DNA from: an uncultured Burkholderiales bacterium
Lineage (GTDB): Bacteria; Pseudomonadota; Gammaproteobacteria; Burkholderiales; Eutrophovitaceae
Assembly (NCBI GenBank): GCA_951812315.1
Contig: CATOSA010000031.1
Location: 1-60,861 of the forward strand
Direction of reading: 5' to 3'
DNA: 60,861 bases
Shown here: positions 20,202 through 28,741 of the stretch, piece by piece
How positions within the stretch are numbered: position 1 is the first letter of the stretch
How the letters are laid out: every line of letters begins with the position of its first letter
Notes under the pieces: model-generated
What the model was told of the DNA's origin: nothing
What the model saw: the letters and a program-made list of their open reading frames with translations, nothing else
The model's database searches: none
Translations under genes and position numbers: made by a program

Positions 20202-23024
20202 ATGATGAAAGAATTGCAGAGCAACTCATACCTGTTCGGAGCGAACGCTCCGTTTGTTGAAGAGTTGTATGAGGCTTATCTGGACGACCCGGAGACTGTT
20301 GCACCGGAATGGCGCCGCTATTTCGACCAGATGCAGCAGGATGACAACGAGCGTGACGTTGCACATGCGCCGGTCATCGAATCTTTTATCAAGTTGGGCA
20401 AATCCAGAGGCAATGCTGCCGCCGCTGCGGCCGGCGCACAGGCGCTAAACCTGGAAAGAAAGCAAGTATCGGTGCTGCAACTGATCAATGCCTATCGCTT
20501 CCTTGGTGTGCGCAGTGCCAATATCGACCCGCTCAAGCGGTTTGAGAAGCCGGCCATGCCGGAACTCGAACCGGAGTTTTACGGGCTCGGCGAGGCCGAC
20601 ATGGATCAGGTTTTCAATAGCGGTTCGCTGGTCGGGCCTGAGCAGATGCCTTTCCGCGATATTCTGCGCGCCGTGCGCGAAACCTATTGCGGTTCGATTG
20701 GCGTCGAGTACATGTACATCAGCGACGTTCAGCAAAAGCGCTGGGTGCAGGCCCATCTGGAAGGGCCCCGTTCGCAGCCGAACTACCCGGTCGATGTCAA
20801 AAAACATCTGCTCGAGCGACTTACTGCCGCGGAGACCTTGGAAAAGTACCTGCACACGCGCTATGTAGGGCAAAAGCGCTTCTCACTCGAAGGCGGAGAA
20901 GGCGTAATCGTGGCGCTCGATCACCTTCTGCAACGATCAGGTGCGGTCGGCGTGCAGGAAGCCGTCATCGGCATCGCGCACCGCGGCAGATTGAATGTGT
21001 TGGTGAATACCCTTGGAAAATTGCCCAAGAATCTGTTCTCCGAATTCGAGGGCAAACCGGTCGAACAACTGCCGGCCGGAGACGTGAAGTACCACCAGGG
21101 CTTTTCGGCAGACGTGATGACTCCCGGTGGCCCAATGCACGTTTCGCTGGCATTTAACCCGTCCCATCTCGAGATCGTGAATCCGGTGGTCGAGGGCTCG
21201 GTACGTGCGCGGCAACACCGCCGCAAGGATCGGGAAGGTAATCAGGTGTTGCCAATCTTGCTGCATGGTGATGCCGCGTTCGCCGGACAAGGCGTGGTTA
21301 TGGAGACGCTCAATCTGTCACAGACGCGCGGTTATGGCACCGGCGGAACGGTACATATCATCATCAATAACCAGATCGGCTTTACCACGTCCGATGTGCG
21401 CGACGTACGCTCGACGTTGTACTGCACGGATATCGCGAAAATGATCGAAACGCCGGTATTCCACGTCAACGGAGATGGCCCTGAGGCCGTCGCGCTAGTG
21501 ACCGAAATTGCTCTCGATTACCGCATGAAGTTTCGAAAGGACGTGGTGATTGATCTGGTGTGTTTTCGCAAGCTTGGCCACAACGAGCAGGACGAACCGA
21601 TGGTCACGCAGCCGCTGATGTACAAGCTGATTCACAAGCATCCGGGTGCGCGTCAGTTGTATGCGGACCAACTGGAAGCGCAAGGTGTTATAGAAAGCGG
21701 CGAAGCCGATGAGGCCATTCGCATTTATCGCGAAGCACTCGACGCCGGCTTTCATACCAACAAGACGATACTTTCAAATTTCAAGCCGCCTTACACAGTG
21801 AACTGGGCGCCTTTTCTGAATATTCCGTGGACGTACAAGGTCTCCACGGGCGTTCCATTGGAAACACTTAAATCGCTGTCGGAGCGGCTCACAGCGATTC
21901 CGCCAGGTTTCAAGCTGCATTCGCGTGTTGAGCGAATAATGGCCGACAGGCGGTCAATGGGGCAGGGAAAGATTCCGCTGGACTGGGGTATGGCGGAGAA
22001 TCTGGCATATGCGTCGTTGCTGAAAGACGGCTACCCAATTCGAATTTCCGGACAGGATTCGGGCCGGGGCACATTTTTTCATCGCCATGCGGTATTGCAC
22101 GATCAGAACCGGCAGCCCGGTGAAGAAGACATCCATGTGCCGTTGCGCAACATAGTCGACGGGCAACCGGATTTCGTCGTGATCGACTCGACATTGTCGG
22201 AAGAGGCGGTTCTGGGTTTTGAATATGGTTATGCGACCGCGGAGCCGAATGAACTAGTGATGTGGGAAGCACAGTTCGGGGATTTTGCCAACGGCGCGCA
22301 AGTTGTCATTGATCAGTTCATTGCATCCGGCGAAGTCAAGTGGGGTCGTATTTGCGGCCTGGTTCTGATGCTCCCGCATGGTTACGAAGGCCAGGGCCCG
22401 GAGCACTCGTCGGCCCGGATCGAGCGCTACTTGCAGTTATGCGCGGACTACAACATGCAAGTATGCGTACCGTCGACACCGGCGCAAATGTTTCATCTGT
22501 TACGACGCCAGATGGTCAGGCCATACCGCAAACCACTGGTAATCATCAGTCCAAAGAGTCTGTTGCGTCACAAGGAATCGGTTTCCACACTTGTAGAACT
22601 CGCCGAAGGCGAGTTCAAGGTGGTGATTCCGGACGAGGAGGTCGACAACCCGGAGAAAATCAAACGCGTCGTCTTTTGCAGCGGCAAAATCTACTACGAA
22701 CTGGTTGCAGCGCGCCGTGAGCGCGACATCGAAAACATCGCAATCGTCAGACTGGAGCAACTGTATCCGTTCCCGCACGACGCGTTCAAAGTGGAAATCG
22801 AACGCTACCGCGAGGCCAAGGAAATAGTCTGGTGCCAGGAAGAGCCCGGCAACCAGGGCGCATGGCACAGAATTCAGCATTATCTGCATCGCCAGCAGCG
22901 AATGGAGCAGAGACTCAGTTACGCACTGCGCGCGTCGTCTGCGTCACCGGCCAGTGGCTATGCCGCATTACATGCGCAGCGGCAAAAAGCCGTTATCGAC
23001 GCCGCGTTGGCCCAGGGCGCGTGA
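20202..23024 (+). CDS. sucA: 2-oxoglutarate dehydrogenase E1 component
   Basis: Thiamine-diphosphate-dependent decarboxylase of the 2-oxoglutarate dehydrogenase complex (odhA/sucA), 940 aa, the usual length. The N-terminal E2-binding region begins NSYLFGANAPFVEELYEAYL. The ThDP/Mg site includes HGDAAFAGQGVVMETLNLSQ and INNQIGFTTS, and the C-terminal half shows LPHGYEGQGPEHSSARIER. The start is at the ATG ATG pair (20202/20205). It lies 66 bases after gltA and 52 bases before sucB. Confidence 0.97.
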   Translation: MMKELQSNSYLFGANAPFVEELYEAYLDDPETVAPEWRRYFDQMQQDDNERDVAHAPVIESFIKLGKSRGNAAAAAAGAQALNLERKQVSVLQLINAYRFLGVRSANIDPLKRFEKPAMPELEPEFYGLGEADMDQVFNSGSLVGPEQMPFRDILRAVRETYCGSIGVEYMYISDVQQKRWVQAHLEGPRSQPNYPVDVKKHLLERLTAAETLEKYLHTRYVGQKRFSLEGGEGVIVALDHLLQRSGAVGVQEAVIGIAHRGRLNVLVNTLGKLPKNLFSEFEGKPVEQLPAGDVKYHQGFSADVMTPGGPMHVSLAFNPSHLEIVNPVVEGSVRARQHRRKDREGNQVLPILLHGDAAFAGQGVVMETLNLSQTRGYGTGGTVHIIINNQIGFTTSDVRDVRSTLYCTDIAKMIETPVFHVNGDGPEAVALVTEIALDYRMKFRKDVVIDLVCFRKLGHNEQDEPMVTQPLMYKLIHKHPGARQLYADQLEAQGVIESGEADEAIRIYREALDAGFHTNKTILSNFKPPYTVNWAPFLNIPWTYKVSTGVPLETLKSLSERLTAIPPGFKLHSRVERIMADRRSMGQGKIPLDWGMAENLAYASLLKDGYPIRISGQDSGRGTFFHRHAVLHDQNRQPGEEDIHVPLRNIVDGQPDFVVIDSTLSEEAVLGFEYGYATAEPNELVMWEAQFGDFANGAQVVIDQFIASGEVKWGRICGLVLMLPHGYEGQGPEHSSARIERYLQLCADYNMQVCVPSTPAQMFHLLRRQMVRPYRKPLVIISPKSLLRHKESVSTLVELAEGEFKVVIPDEEVDNPEKIKRVVFCSGKIYYELVAARRERDIENIAIVRLEQLYPFPHDAFKVEIERYREAKEIVWCQEEPGNQGAWHRIQHYLHRQQRMEQRLSYALRASSASPASGYAALHAQRQKAVIDAALAQGA

Positions 23025-23076
23025 GGCAGAATTTTTTCAAGCGATAGAGGTTAACGGGTAGAACAGGAATGAATCG

Positions 23077-24306
23077 ATGCTAGTGCAAGTGAAGGTTCCC
23101 GCATTGTCCGAATCTGTGGCGGAAGCCACCTTGCTTTCGTGGCGCAAGAAGCAGGGAGATTACGTCAAACGCGACGAAAACCTGATCGATATTGAAACGG
23201 ACAAGGTTGTACTTGAACTACCCGCTCCCAACTCAGGCGTACTGAAGAAAATTGTAAAAGGCGATGGCGACACTGTTGTCGCGAATGAAGTGATCGCAGA
23301 GATCGACACGGACGCAAAAGGCGAGGCCGCTGCCGTTGTGCCGGCGGCTGTGAAGGCGGCAAAAAAGGCACCGTCGAAGCCGGCGTCGGAGGGACAAGCG
23401 GAAAACGTCCTGGTCATGCCAGCGGCAAGAAAAATTGCTGCCGATAAGGGTGTCGACGTCGGCAGCGTGCAGGGAACCGGCCGGGGAGGGCGCGTCACCA
23501 AAGAGGACGTACTTGCCGTTACCGATGCTAAACCGGCATCGCAACTCAAGTCCGTGCTGGCAGCGGCCGCTCCGGCGCCGGTAAACATTGATCAGACGCT
23601 CGGCGAACGGCCAGCGCAACGCGTGCCGATGTCACGATTGCGCAAGCGCGTCGCGGAACGGTTGCTCGAATCGCAGACGAACGCAGCGATCCTGACGACG
23701 TTCAAACGAAGTCAACATGCAACCGGTCATCGAACTGCGCAAGACACACCGCGAAAAATTCGAAAAGGAACACGGCGTAAAACTGGGATTCATGTCGTTT
23801 TTCGTCAAAGCGGTGGTTGCTGCGTTGAAGAAATATCCGGTGGTCAATGCCTCGGTTGACGGCGACGACATTGTCTACCATGGTTACTTCGATATCGGCA
23901 TGGCGGTAGGTAGTCCGCGCGGACTGGTCGTTCCGATCGTACGCAACGCGGACCAGATGGGGTTTGCCGATATAGAAAAGCAAATCGCCGATTTTGGTAA
24001 ACGCGCGCAAGACGGCAAGCTCACGATGGAGGAACTGACCGGCGGAACGTTCTCGATTTCCAATGGCGGCGTATTCGGATCGATGTTGTCGACGCCGATC
24101 ATCAATCCGCCGCAGTCGGCCATTCTGGGGATTCACGCGACCAAGGAGCGGCTGGTTGTCGAGAACGGGGAAATCGTCATTCGTCCGATGAATTATCTCG
24201 CGTTGTCCTACGATCATCGCATCATCGACGGCCGGAAGCTGTGCTGTTTCTGGTCGCGATCAAGGATGCACTTGAGGATCCTTCGCGTTTATTGCTTGAA
24301 ATCTGA
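23077..24306 (+). pseudogene. sucB: Dihydrolipoyl succinyltransferase SucB (E2), two single-base frame breaks
   Basis: Core acyltransferase of the 2-oxoglutarate dehydrogenase complex (odhB). There is a lipoyl domain with DIETDKVVLE around Lys43, then a peripheral-subunit-binding domain (VLVMPAARKIAADKGVDVGSVQGTGRGGRVTKEDV), then the catalytic domain. The frame breaks at an AAA run at 23704-23706 (one A too many; expected TFNEVNM). It breaks again at 24234-24235, where one G is missing before the catalytic HRIIDGREAVLFLV. Repaired length is 409 aa and the two indels cancel. The catalytic His/Asp segment SYDHRIIDG is intact. An intact product is essential for the cycle encoded here, so error in the sequence is likely. 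Confidence 0.9.
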
Positions 24307-24453
24307 CCGCTTCCATAACTTCGAACCAGAGCCGGGATATCTGTCGCCAGAGCAACGGACATGAGATGGCAATGCCAGAATCGTTGAGGCATTGCTTGCC
24401 AACCCCGTCGCGTCAGGAATGCCTCCGCGGGTCATTATCAAATCAGTCAATCT

Positions 24454-25881
24454 ATGGCCAATAACTTTGATGTAGCAGTGATCGGGGCCGGACCGGGTGG
24501 TTACGTTGCGGCCATACGTGCAGCGCAATTGGGCCTGAATACGGTATGCATCGATGAATTCAAGTCGGCAGACGGGAAACCCAGTCTTGGCGGAACCTGT
24601 CTGAACGTTGGCTGTATTCCGTCGAAAGCTCTGCTCGAATCGTCGGAAAACTACGAGCGTGCGCTGCACAAATTCGGTGATCACGGGATCGAAATCAAGG
24701 ACGTTTCGCTCGACGTGGCGACCATGCTCGGACGCAAGGACAAGATCGTCCAGCAATTTACTGGTGGTATCTCGCTGCTGTTCAAGAAAAACAAGATCAC
24801 CTCGATCCACGGCCATGGACGACTGACCGGTGCGGGAGACGTCTTCCAGATCGAAGTCACCAAGGACAACGGGTCGCAAACGATCGGCGCAAAGCATGTA
24901 ATCATCGCGACCGGATCGTTGCCCCGGCAGATCGAAGGCGTTGCCGTCGATAATGTCCGCATCTGTGACAACACCGGCGCGCTGTCCCTGAATGAAGTCC
25001 CGGGCAAACTCGGCGTAATCGGTGCAGGCGTTATTGGTCTGGAGATGGGAAGTGTCTGGAGGCGTCTCGGGTCGGAAGTCACTGTGCTGGAAGCACTTCC
25101 TGATTTTCTGGCGGCCGCAGACGACGCCATATCCAGAGAAGCGTTGCGAATTTTCACCAAATCGGTGGGCCTGGACATCAAACTGGGATGCAAGATTCAA
25201 AACGTAAAAGCCGGCAAGAAATCTCTTTCGGTTGAATTCGAACATGAGGGCGAACTCAGGAAAATGGAATTTGACCGGCTCGTCGTCGCCGTCGGCCGTG
25301 TTCCCAATACCGAGAACCTTGGCCTCGACGCGGTAGGTGTCAAGGTGGACGAGCGCGGTTTCGTCGAGGTTGACGAGCGCAATCGCACTGGTGTGCCAAA
25401 CATATACGCAATTGGAGATGTCGTGCGCGGCCCAATGCTTGCGCACAAATCATCCGAAGAAGGTGTCGCGGTAGCCGAAACGATTGCCGGTCAGCACGGT
25501 CACGTGAATCTGGACACGATACCGTGGGTGATCTATACCTCGCCTGAAATAGCCTGGGTCGGCAAGACCGAGCAACAACTCAAGGCCGAGGGCAGAGCGT
25601 ATCGCAGCGGCCAGTTTCCGTTCATCGTCAGTGGGCGGGCACGTGCGCTGGGAGAAACTGCCGGCTTTTTGAAGATGCTTGCCGATGCGGACTCGGATCG
25701 CATTCTGGGTGTCCATATTCTCGGACCATTTGCGTCTGAACTGATTGCCGAAGCCGTCGTCGCAATGGAATTTGGCGCGACCGCTGAAGACATTGCGCGC
25801 ATCGTTCATGCACATCCGTCGCTGTCCGAAGCCATGCATGAAGCCGCACTGGGCGTTGACGACAGATTTCTGAGCCTCTAG
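24454..25881 (+). CDS. lpdA: Dihydrolipoamide dehydrogenase (E3)
   Basis: FAD-dependent NAD oxidoreductase that reoxidises lipoamide of the 2-oxoglutarate dehydrogenase complex, 475 aa. The FAD motif is [17 protein letters not shown] near residue 11. The redox disulfide is in [16 protein letters not shown] and the NAD motif is [17 protein letters not shown]. The C-terminal catalytic His-Glu is in [13 protein letters not shown]. It follows sucB after 147 bases and completes the E1-E2-E3 operon. Confidence 0.97.
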   Translation: MANNFDVAVIGAGPGGYVAAIRAAQLGLNTVCIDEFKSADGKPSLGGTCLNVGCIPSKALLESSENYERALHKFGDHGIEIKDVSLDVATMLGRKDKIVQQFTGGISLLFKKNKITSIHGHGRLTGAGDVFQIEVTKDNGSQTIGAKHVIIATGSLPRQIEGVAVDNVRICDNTGALSLNEVPGKLGVIGAGVIGLEMGSVWRRLGSEVTVLEALPDFLAAADDAISREALRIFTKSVGLDIKLGCKIQNVKAGKKSLSVEFEHEGELRKMEFDRLVVAVGRVPNTENLGLDAVGVKVDERGFVEVDERNRTGVPNIYAIGDVVRGPMLAHKSSEEGVAVAETIAGQHGHVNLDTIPWVIYTSPEIAWVGKTEQQLKAEGRAYRSGQFPFIVSGRARALGETAGFLKMLADADSDRILGVHILGPFASELIAEAVVAMEFGATAEDIARIVHAHPSLSEAMHEAALGVDDRFLSL

Positions 25882-25905
25882 TGGCGCGCTGCGCCGGGGT
25901 TGCCA

Positions 25906-27054
25906 ATGCCCAAGCCTGACAGGCAAAACCAGGGGCACCGGCAGTTTCGCGAGTACGCCGAAGATGCCGCTCAACAACATGGATATGTACTCGATGAAGC
26001 ACAATTAAACGCCTCTGACGAATTCGACCGTCTCTTCCGTGAGCTGGTCGTCAATGAAAAGAACAGCCGCTCGCTTTTGCGGATGTTGCGACGCGACCAG
26101 CCCGCGCGCGGCGTCTATTTATGGGGGGGCGTTGGCCGCGGCAAGAGTTTCCTGATGGACGTGTTTTATGAATCCGTGCCGATCGAACAAAAATCACGGA
26201 CGCATTTTCATCGCTTCATGCAGAACGTACATCATCGGCTGCGTGACCTGCAGGGCAAGATCAATCCGCTGCGTATGGTCGGAATCGAGCTCGCGACGCA
26301 GAACAGACTGTTGTGCCTGGATGAATTTCACGTGACCGACATCGGCGACGCAATGCTGATGCGTCATTTACTGGAATCCCTGTTCGTACAGGGCGTAGCG
26401 CTGGTGACAACATCGAACCAACGGCCCGGCGAACTCTACGAGAATGGATTGCAGCGTGCGCAGTTTCTGCCGGCAATCGATCTGATCGGCAAGCACATGG
26501 CCGTTGTGAATCTCGATGGCGGAACTGACTATCGACTCGTAATGCTTGAAAAAGCCGGGATATTCCATGCGCCCGCAGACGCGGCCGCCGAGGACGCAAT
26601 GTTGTTAACATTCGGCGATGTAAGCGGGGAACCAGGCCAACGTGGGGAACCAGGTCAACGTGGGGAACCAGGACAACTTGGCGAAACAATCGAAATCGAA
26701 GGACGTTTGATCGAGTACGTTCGGCTGGCACAAGGCGTTGTCTGGTTCGAGTTCGGACATATCTGCGATGGTCCGCGCGGCCAGGCCGACTACATCGAAC
26801 TGGCGCGGCGATTTCATACGGTATTGGTCTCTTCTGTTCCTTGTTTTAACAGGGAAAATGCGAACGCGCGTCGCCGGTTTACATGGCTGGTTGATGAATT
26901 CTATGACCGCAAGGTTAAGCTTGTTATCTCGGCTGACGCGGACGTACAGGAATTGTTCGCCGACGCAGATGGCGGTGGTGAAACAGACAGAACAGCCTCG
27001 CGATTGATCGAGATGCAAACGCACGACTACCTCGGGCTGGCCCATCTTTCCTGA
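25906..27054 (+). CDS. zapE: Cell division ATPase ZapE (AFG1-like)
   Basis: AFG1/ZapE-family P-loop ATPase, 382 aa from ATG 25906 (an in-frame TTG lies 6 bases earlier). Walker A is GGVGRGKSFLMD, Walker B is LLCLDEFHVTDI, and the sensor segment is TTSNQRP. The family acts at the division site or membrane in proteobacteria. Its position after lpd matches betaproteobacterial TCA clusters. Unusually, a surface stretch is expanded by three copies of GEPGQ(R/L) encoded by an 18-bp tandem repeat at 26626-26679. Confidence 0.93.
   Translation: MPKPDRQNQGHRQFREYAEDAAQQHGYVLDEAQLNASDEFDRLFRELVVNEKNSRSLLRMLRRDQPARGVYLWGGVGRGKSFLMDVFYESVPIEQKSRTHFHRFMQNVHHRLRDLQGKINPLRMVGIELATQNRLLCLDEFHVTDIGDAMLMRHLLESLFVQGVALVTTSNQRPGELYENGLQRAQFLPAIDLIGKHMAVVNLDGGTDYRLVMLEKAGIFHAPADAAAEDAMLLTFGDVSGEPGQRGEPGQRGEPGQLGETIEIEGRLIEYVRLAQGVVWFEFGHICDGPRGQADYIELARRFHTVLVSSVPCFNRENANARRRFTWLVDEFYDRKVKLVISADADVQELFADADGGGETDRTASRLIEMQTHDYLGLAHLS
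26626..26679 (+). repeat. 18-bp tandem repeat, three units, inside zapE
   Basis: Three consecutive units start GGGGAACCAGG at 26626, 26644 and 26662 and differ by only a few bases. Each encodes GEPGQR or GEPGQL. The repeat length is a multiple of three, so copy-number changes keep the frame. Confidence 0.92.
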
Positions 27055-27374
27055 GCCCGACGGGCAACCGTTGCGGGTCGATGCATCCGGAGGCGCGGGC
27101 TATCCGGGTATCATTACAGACATGAAATCATCACAAGGCGGAAAGCGACAGCATTGGGAAATCTGTTGCCGCCGAGACCGGCAACTTCGCCGCGCGTGAT
27201 TCGCACAATGGCAGTTTGACGCTGTCAGCGTTGCCGGCTGGTCACATCGAGTTCGCATCACTGCGCCCGTGCCAGCCGATATTTTATTGTGCGGATTCAC
27301 AGTACAGCGTGCGCTGCATGGGGCTGGCAAATAGAACGCGACAACCGAACAACATTCAGAAAATGGGAGGATAA
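27055..27374. other. Intergenic region without a recognisable gene
   Basis: 320 bases between zapE and the AcuI-like gene. Short open frames occur on both strands, but none has a ribosome site plus family resemblance. A GGGAGG sequence at the end (27365-27370) is the ribosome site of the next gene. Confidence 0.6.
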
Positions 27375-28367
27375 ATGACTACATTCAGGGCTTATCGCAT
27401 CTTCGAAGAGGACGGCAAGGCCGCAAGCCGTTTCGTAGATATGCAGCTCGACGAGCTCGACCCGGGTGAGGTCGTAATAAAGGTTGCCTATTCCAGTGTC
27501 AATTTCAAGGATGCGTTGGCAGCCACCGGTGCCGGAAAGATCATTCGCCGGTTTCCCTGCAACGGCGGTATCGATCTTTCCGGCACGGTCGAAAAATCAA
27601 GTGACCCGCGATTCAAGTCCGGCGATGCGGTTATCGCCACAAGCTACGACATCGGCGTTTCCCATGATGGCGGCTACGCGGAGTATTGCCGGGTACCCGC
27701 AAACTGGGTCGTGCCGATGCCTGCCGGACTGGATACCTACTCTGCCATGGTGCTCGGGACGGCCGGATTCACGGCCGGCCTGGCGGTTGCAAGAATGGAG
27801 CACGAAGGACTTGAGCCTGCAAAAGGCCCGGTTATCGTTGACGGCGCAACCGGAGGGGTAGGCAGTGTCGCCGTGGATATTCTTGCTGGCGCCGGCTATA
27901 ACGTGGTGGCGCTGACCGGAAAAGCTGCGGAGACCGATTACCTGAAGAAAATCGGCGCTGCGGAAGTGATGCTGCGTTCCGAACTCGATCTCGCCAAGAT
28001 CAGGCCCCTCGGCAAGGAGACCTGGGCAGGGGCGGTTGACAATCTCGGCGGCGACGTTCTGTCATGGATCGCAAGTACCATGAAGACCGGTGGGGCACTT
28101 GCATCGATCGGGCTCGCCGCAAGTCATGAATTCAAGACGACAGTGATGCCATTTATCCTGCGTGGCGTCAGCCTCGTTGGAATCGATTCTGTAAATGCCG
28201 CGATGGAAGTACGTGAAAATGTATGGAAGCGGCTGGCCAGCGACCTGAAACCGCGCCACCTTGACGATATGGCAACAACGGTTTCATTCGACGATCTTGC
28301 AAGCGTGTTCGGCAACATTCTTGAAGCGAAGGCAAAAGGGCGAACTGTCGTGAAGATCGGCGGCTAG
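27375..28367 (+). CDS. acuI: Acryloyl-CoA reductase / YhdH-AcuI family oxidoreductase
   Basis: 330-aa zinc-independent medium-chain dehydrogenase of the YhdH/AcuI group, which reduces acryloyl-CoA to propionyl-CoA with NADPH. Family segments are YSSVNFKDALAATG, FPCNGGIDLSGTVE, LGTAGFTAGLAV and the nucleotide site VDGATGGVGSVAVDIL. A strong GGGAGG ribosome site precedes the ATG. The neighbouring prpE and the prpBCD cluster make propionyl-CoA formation a sensible role. YhdH-like quinone reductase activity remains possible. The stop codon lies within the left arm of the inverted-repeat element at 28364. Confidence 0.83.
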   Translation: MTTFRAYRIFEEDGKAASRFVDMQLDELDPGEVVIKVAYSSVNFKDALAATGAGKIIRRFPCNGGIDLSGTVEKSSDPRFKSGDAVIATSYDIGVSHDGGYAEYCRVPANWVVPMPAGLDTYSAMVLGTAGFTAGLAVARMEHEGLEPAKGPVIVDGATGGVGSVAVDILAGAGYNVVALTGKAAETDYLKKIGAAEVMLRSELDLAKIRPLGKETWAGAVDNLGGDVLSWIASTMKTGGALASIGLAASHEFKTTVMPFILRGVSLVGIDSVNAAMEVRENVWKRLASDLKPRHLDDMATTVSFDDLASVFGNILEAKAKGRTVVKIGG

Positions 28368-28696
28368 TGTAGTGTTTCACTATTAACGGCACAAAAGACG
28401 GCGAGAATTCACCTCATACTGCGTTACAAATCCTCGCAAGGTGCGCGCCGAAGCGCAGAGCAGGGGCCCCATTTATGGGGATGTGACCGCGTAGGCGCGC
28501 ATACGAACGCGTTTTCGGCGCAAGGCATCCCGCTACCGGGTCGCGTCCCCGCAAGCGGGGCCCCTGCTCCGCCGTACGCGGGCGCACCTTGCTGTGGTTT
28601 GCGCCTTGTCTGAGGCGAATTTCGCCACTTTTGTTCATTTGAACGCTCTTATCGCAATCCAACATAGGCGCCAATAATAGTGAAGCACTACACTAG
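28364..28696. mobile_element. MITE-like nested inverted-repeat element (333 bp)
   Basis: The outer arms at 28364-28385 and 28675-28696 are inverted copies matching at 21 of 22 bases and containing TAGTGTAGTG(T/C)TTCACTATT. Further inward pairs are GCAAGGTGCGC (28436-28446) with GCGCACCTTGC (28582-28592), and GAGCAGGGGCCCC (28458-28470) with GGGGCCCCTGCTC (28557-28569). No coding capacity is apparent. The transcript would fold into a long stem between acuI and prpE. A related pair of arms recurs at 56685-56833. A non-autonomous mobile element is the simplest reading; its transposase is not identified. Confidence 0.75.
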
Positions 28697-28741
28697 CAAT
28701 CCACGTCGCCAGAATAAATACCTGGATTCAGGGAGGCAGTA

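Noticed and set aside
24289..25446. 385-codon minus-strand open frame opposite lpdA
   Set aside because: It is an antisense shadow of the conserved lpdA gene without recognisable motifs.
28364..28696. Small RNA gene or riboswitch between acuI and prpE
   Set aside because: Symmetry of the outer arms and a second copy of them elsewhere fit a mobile repeat better; no known riboswitch motif is seen.
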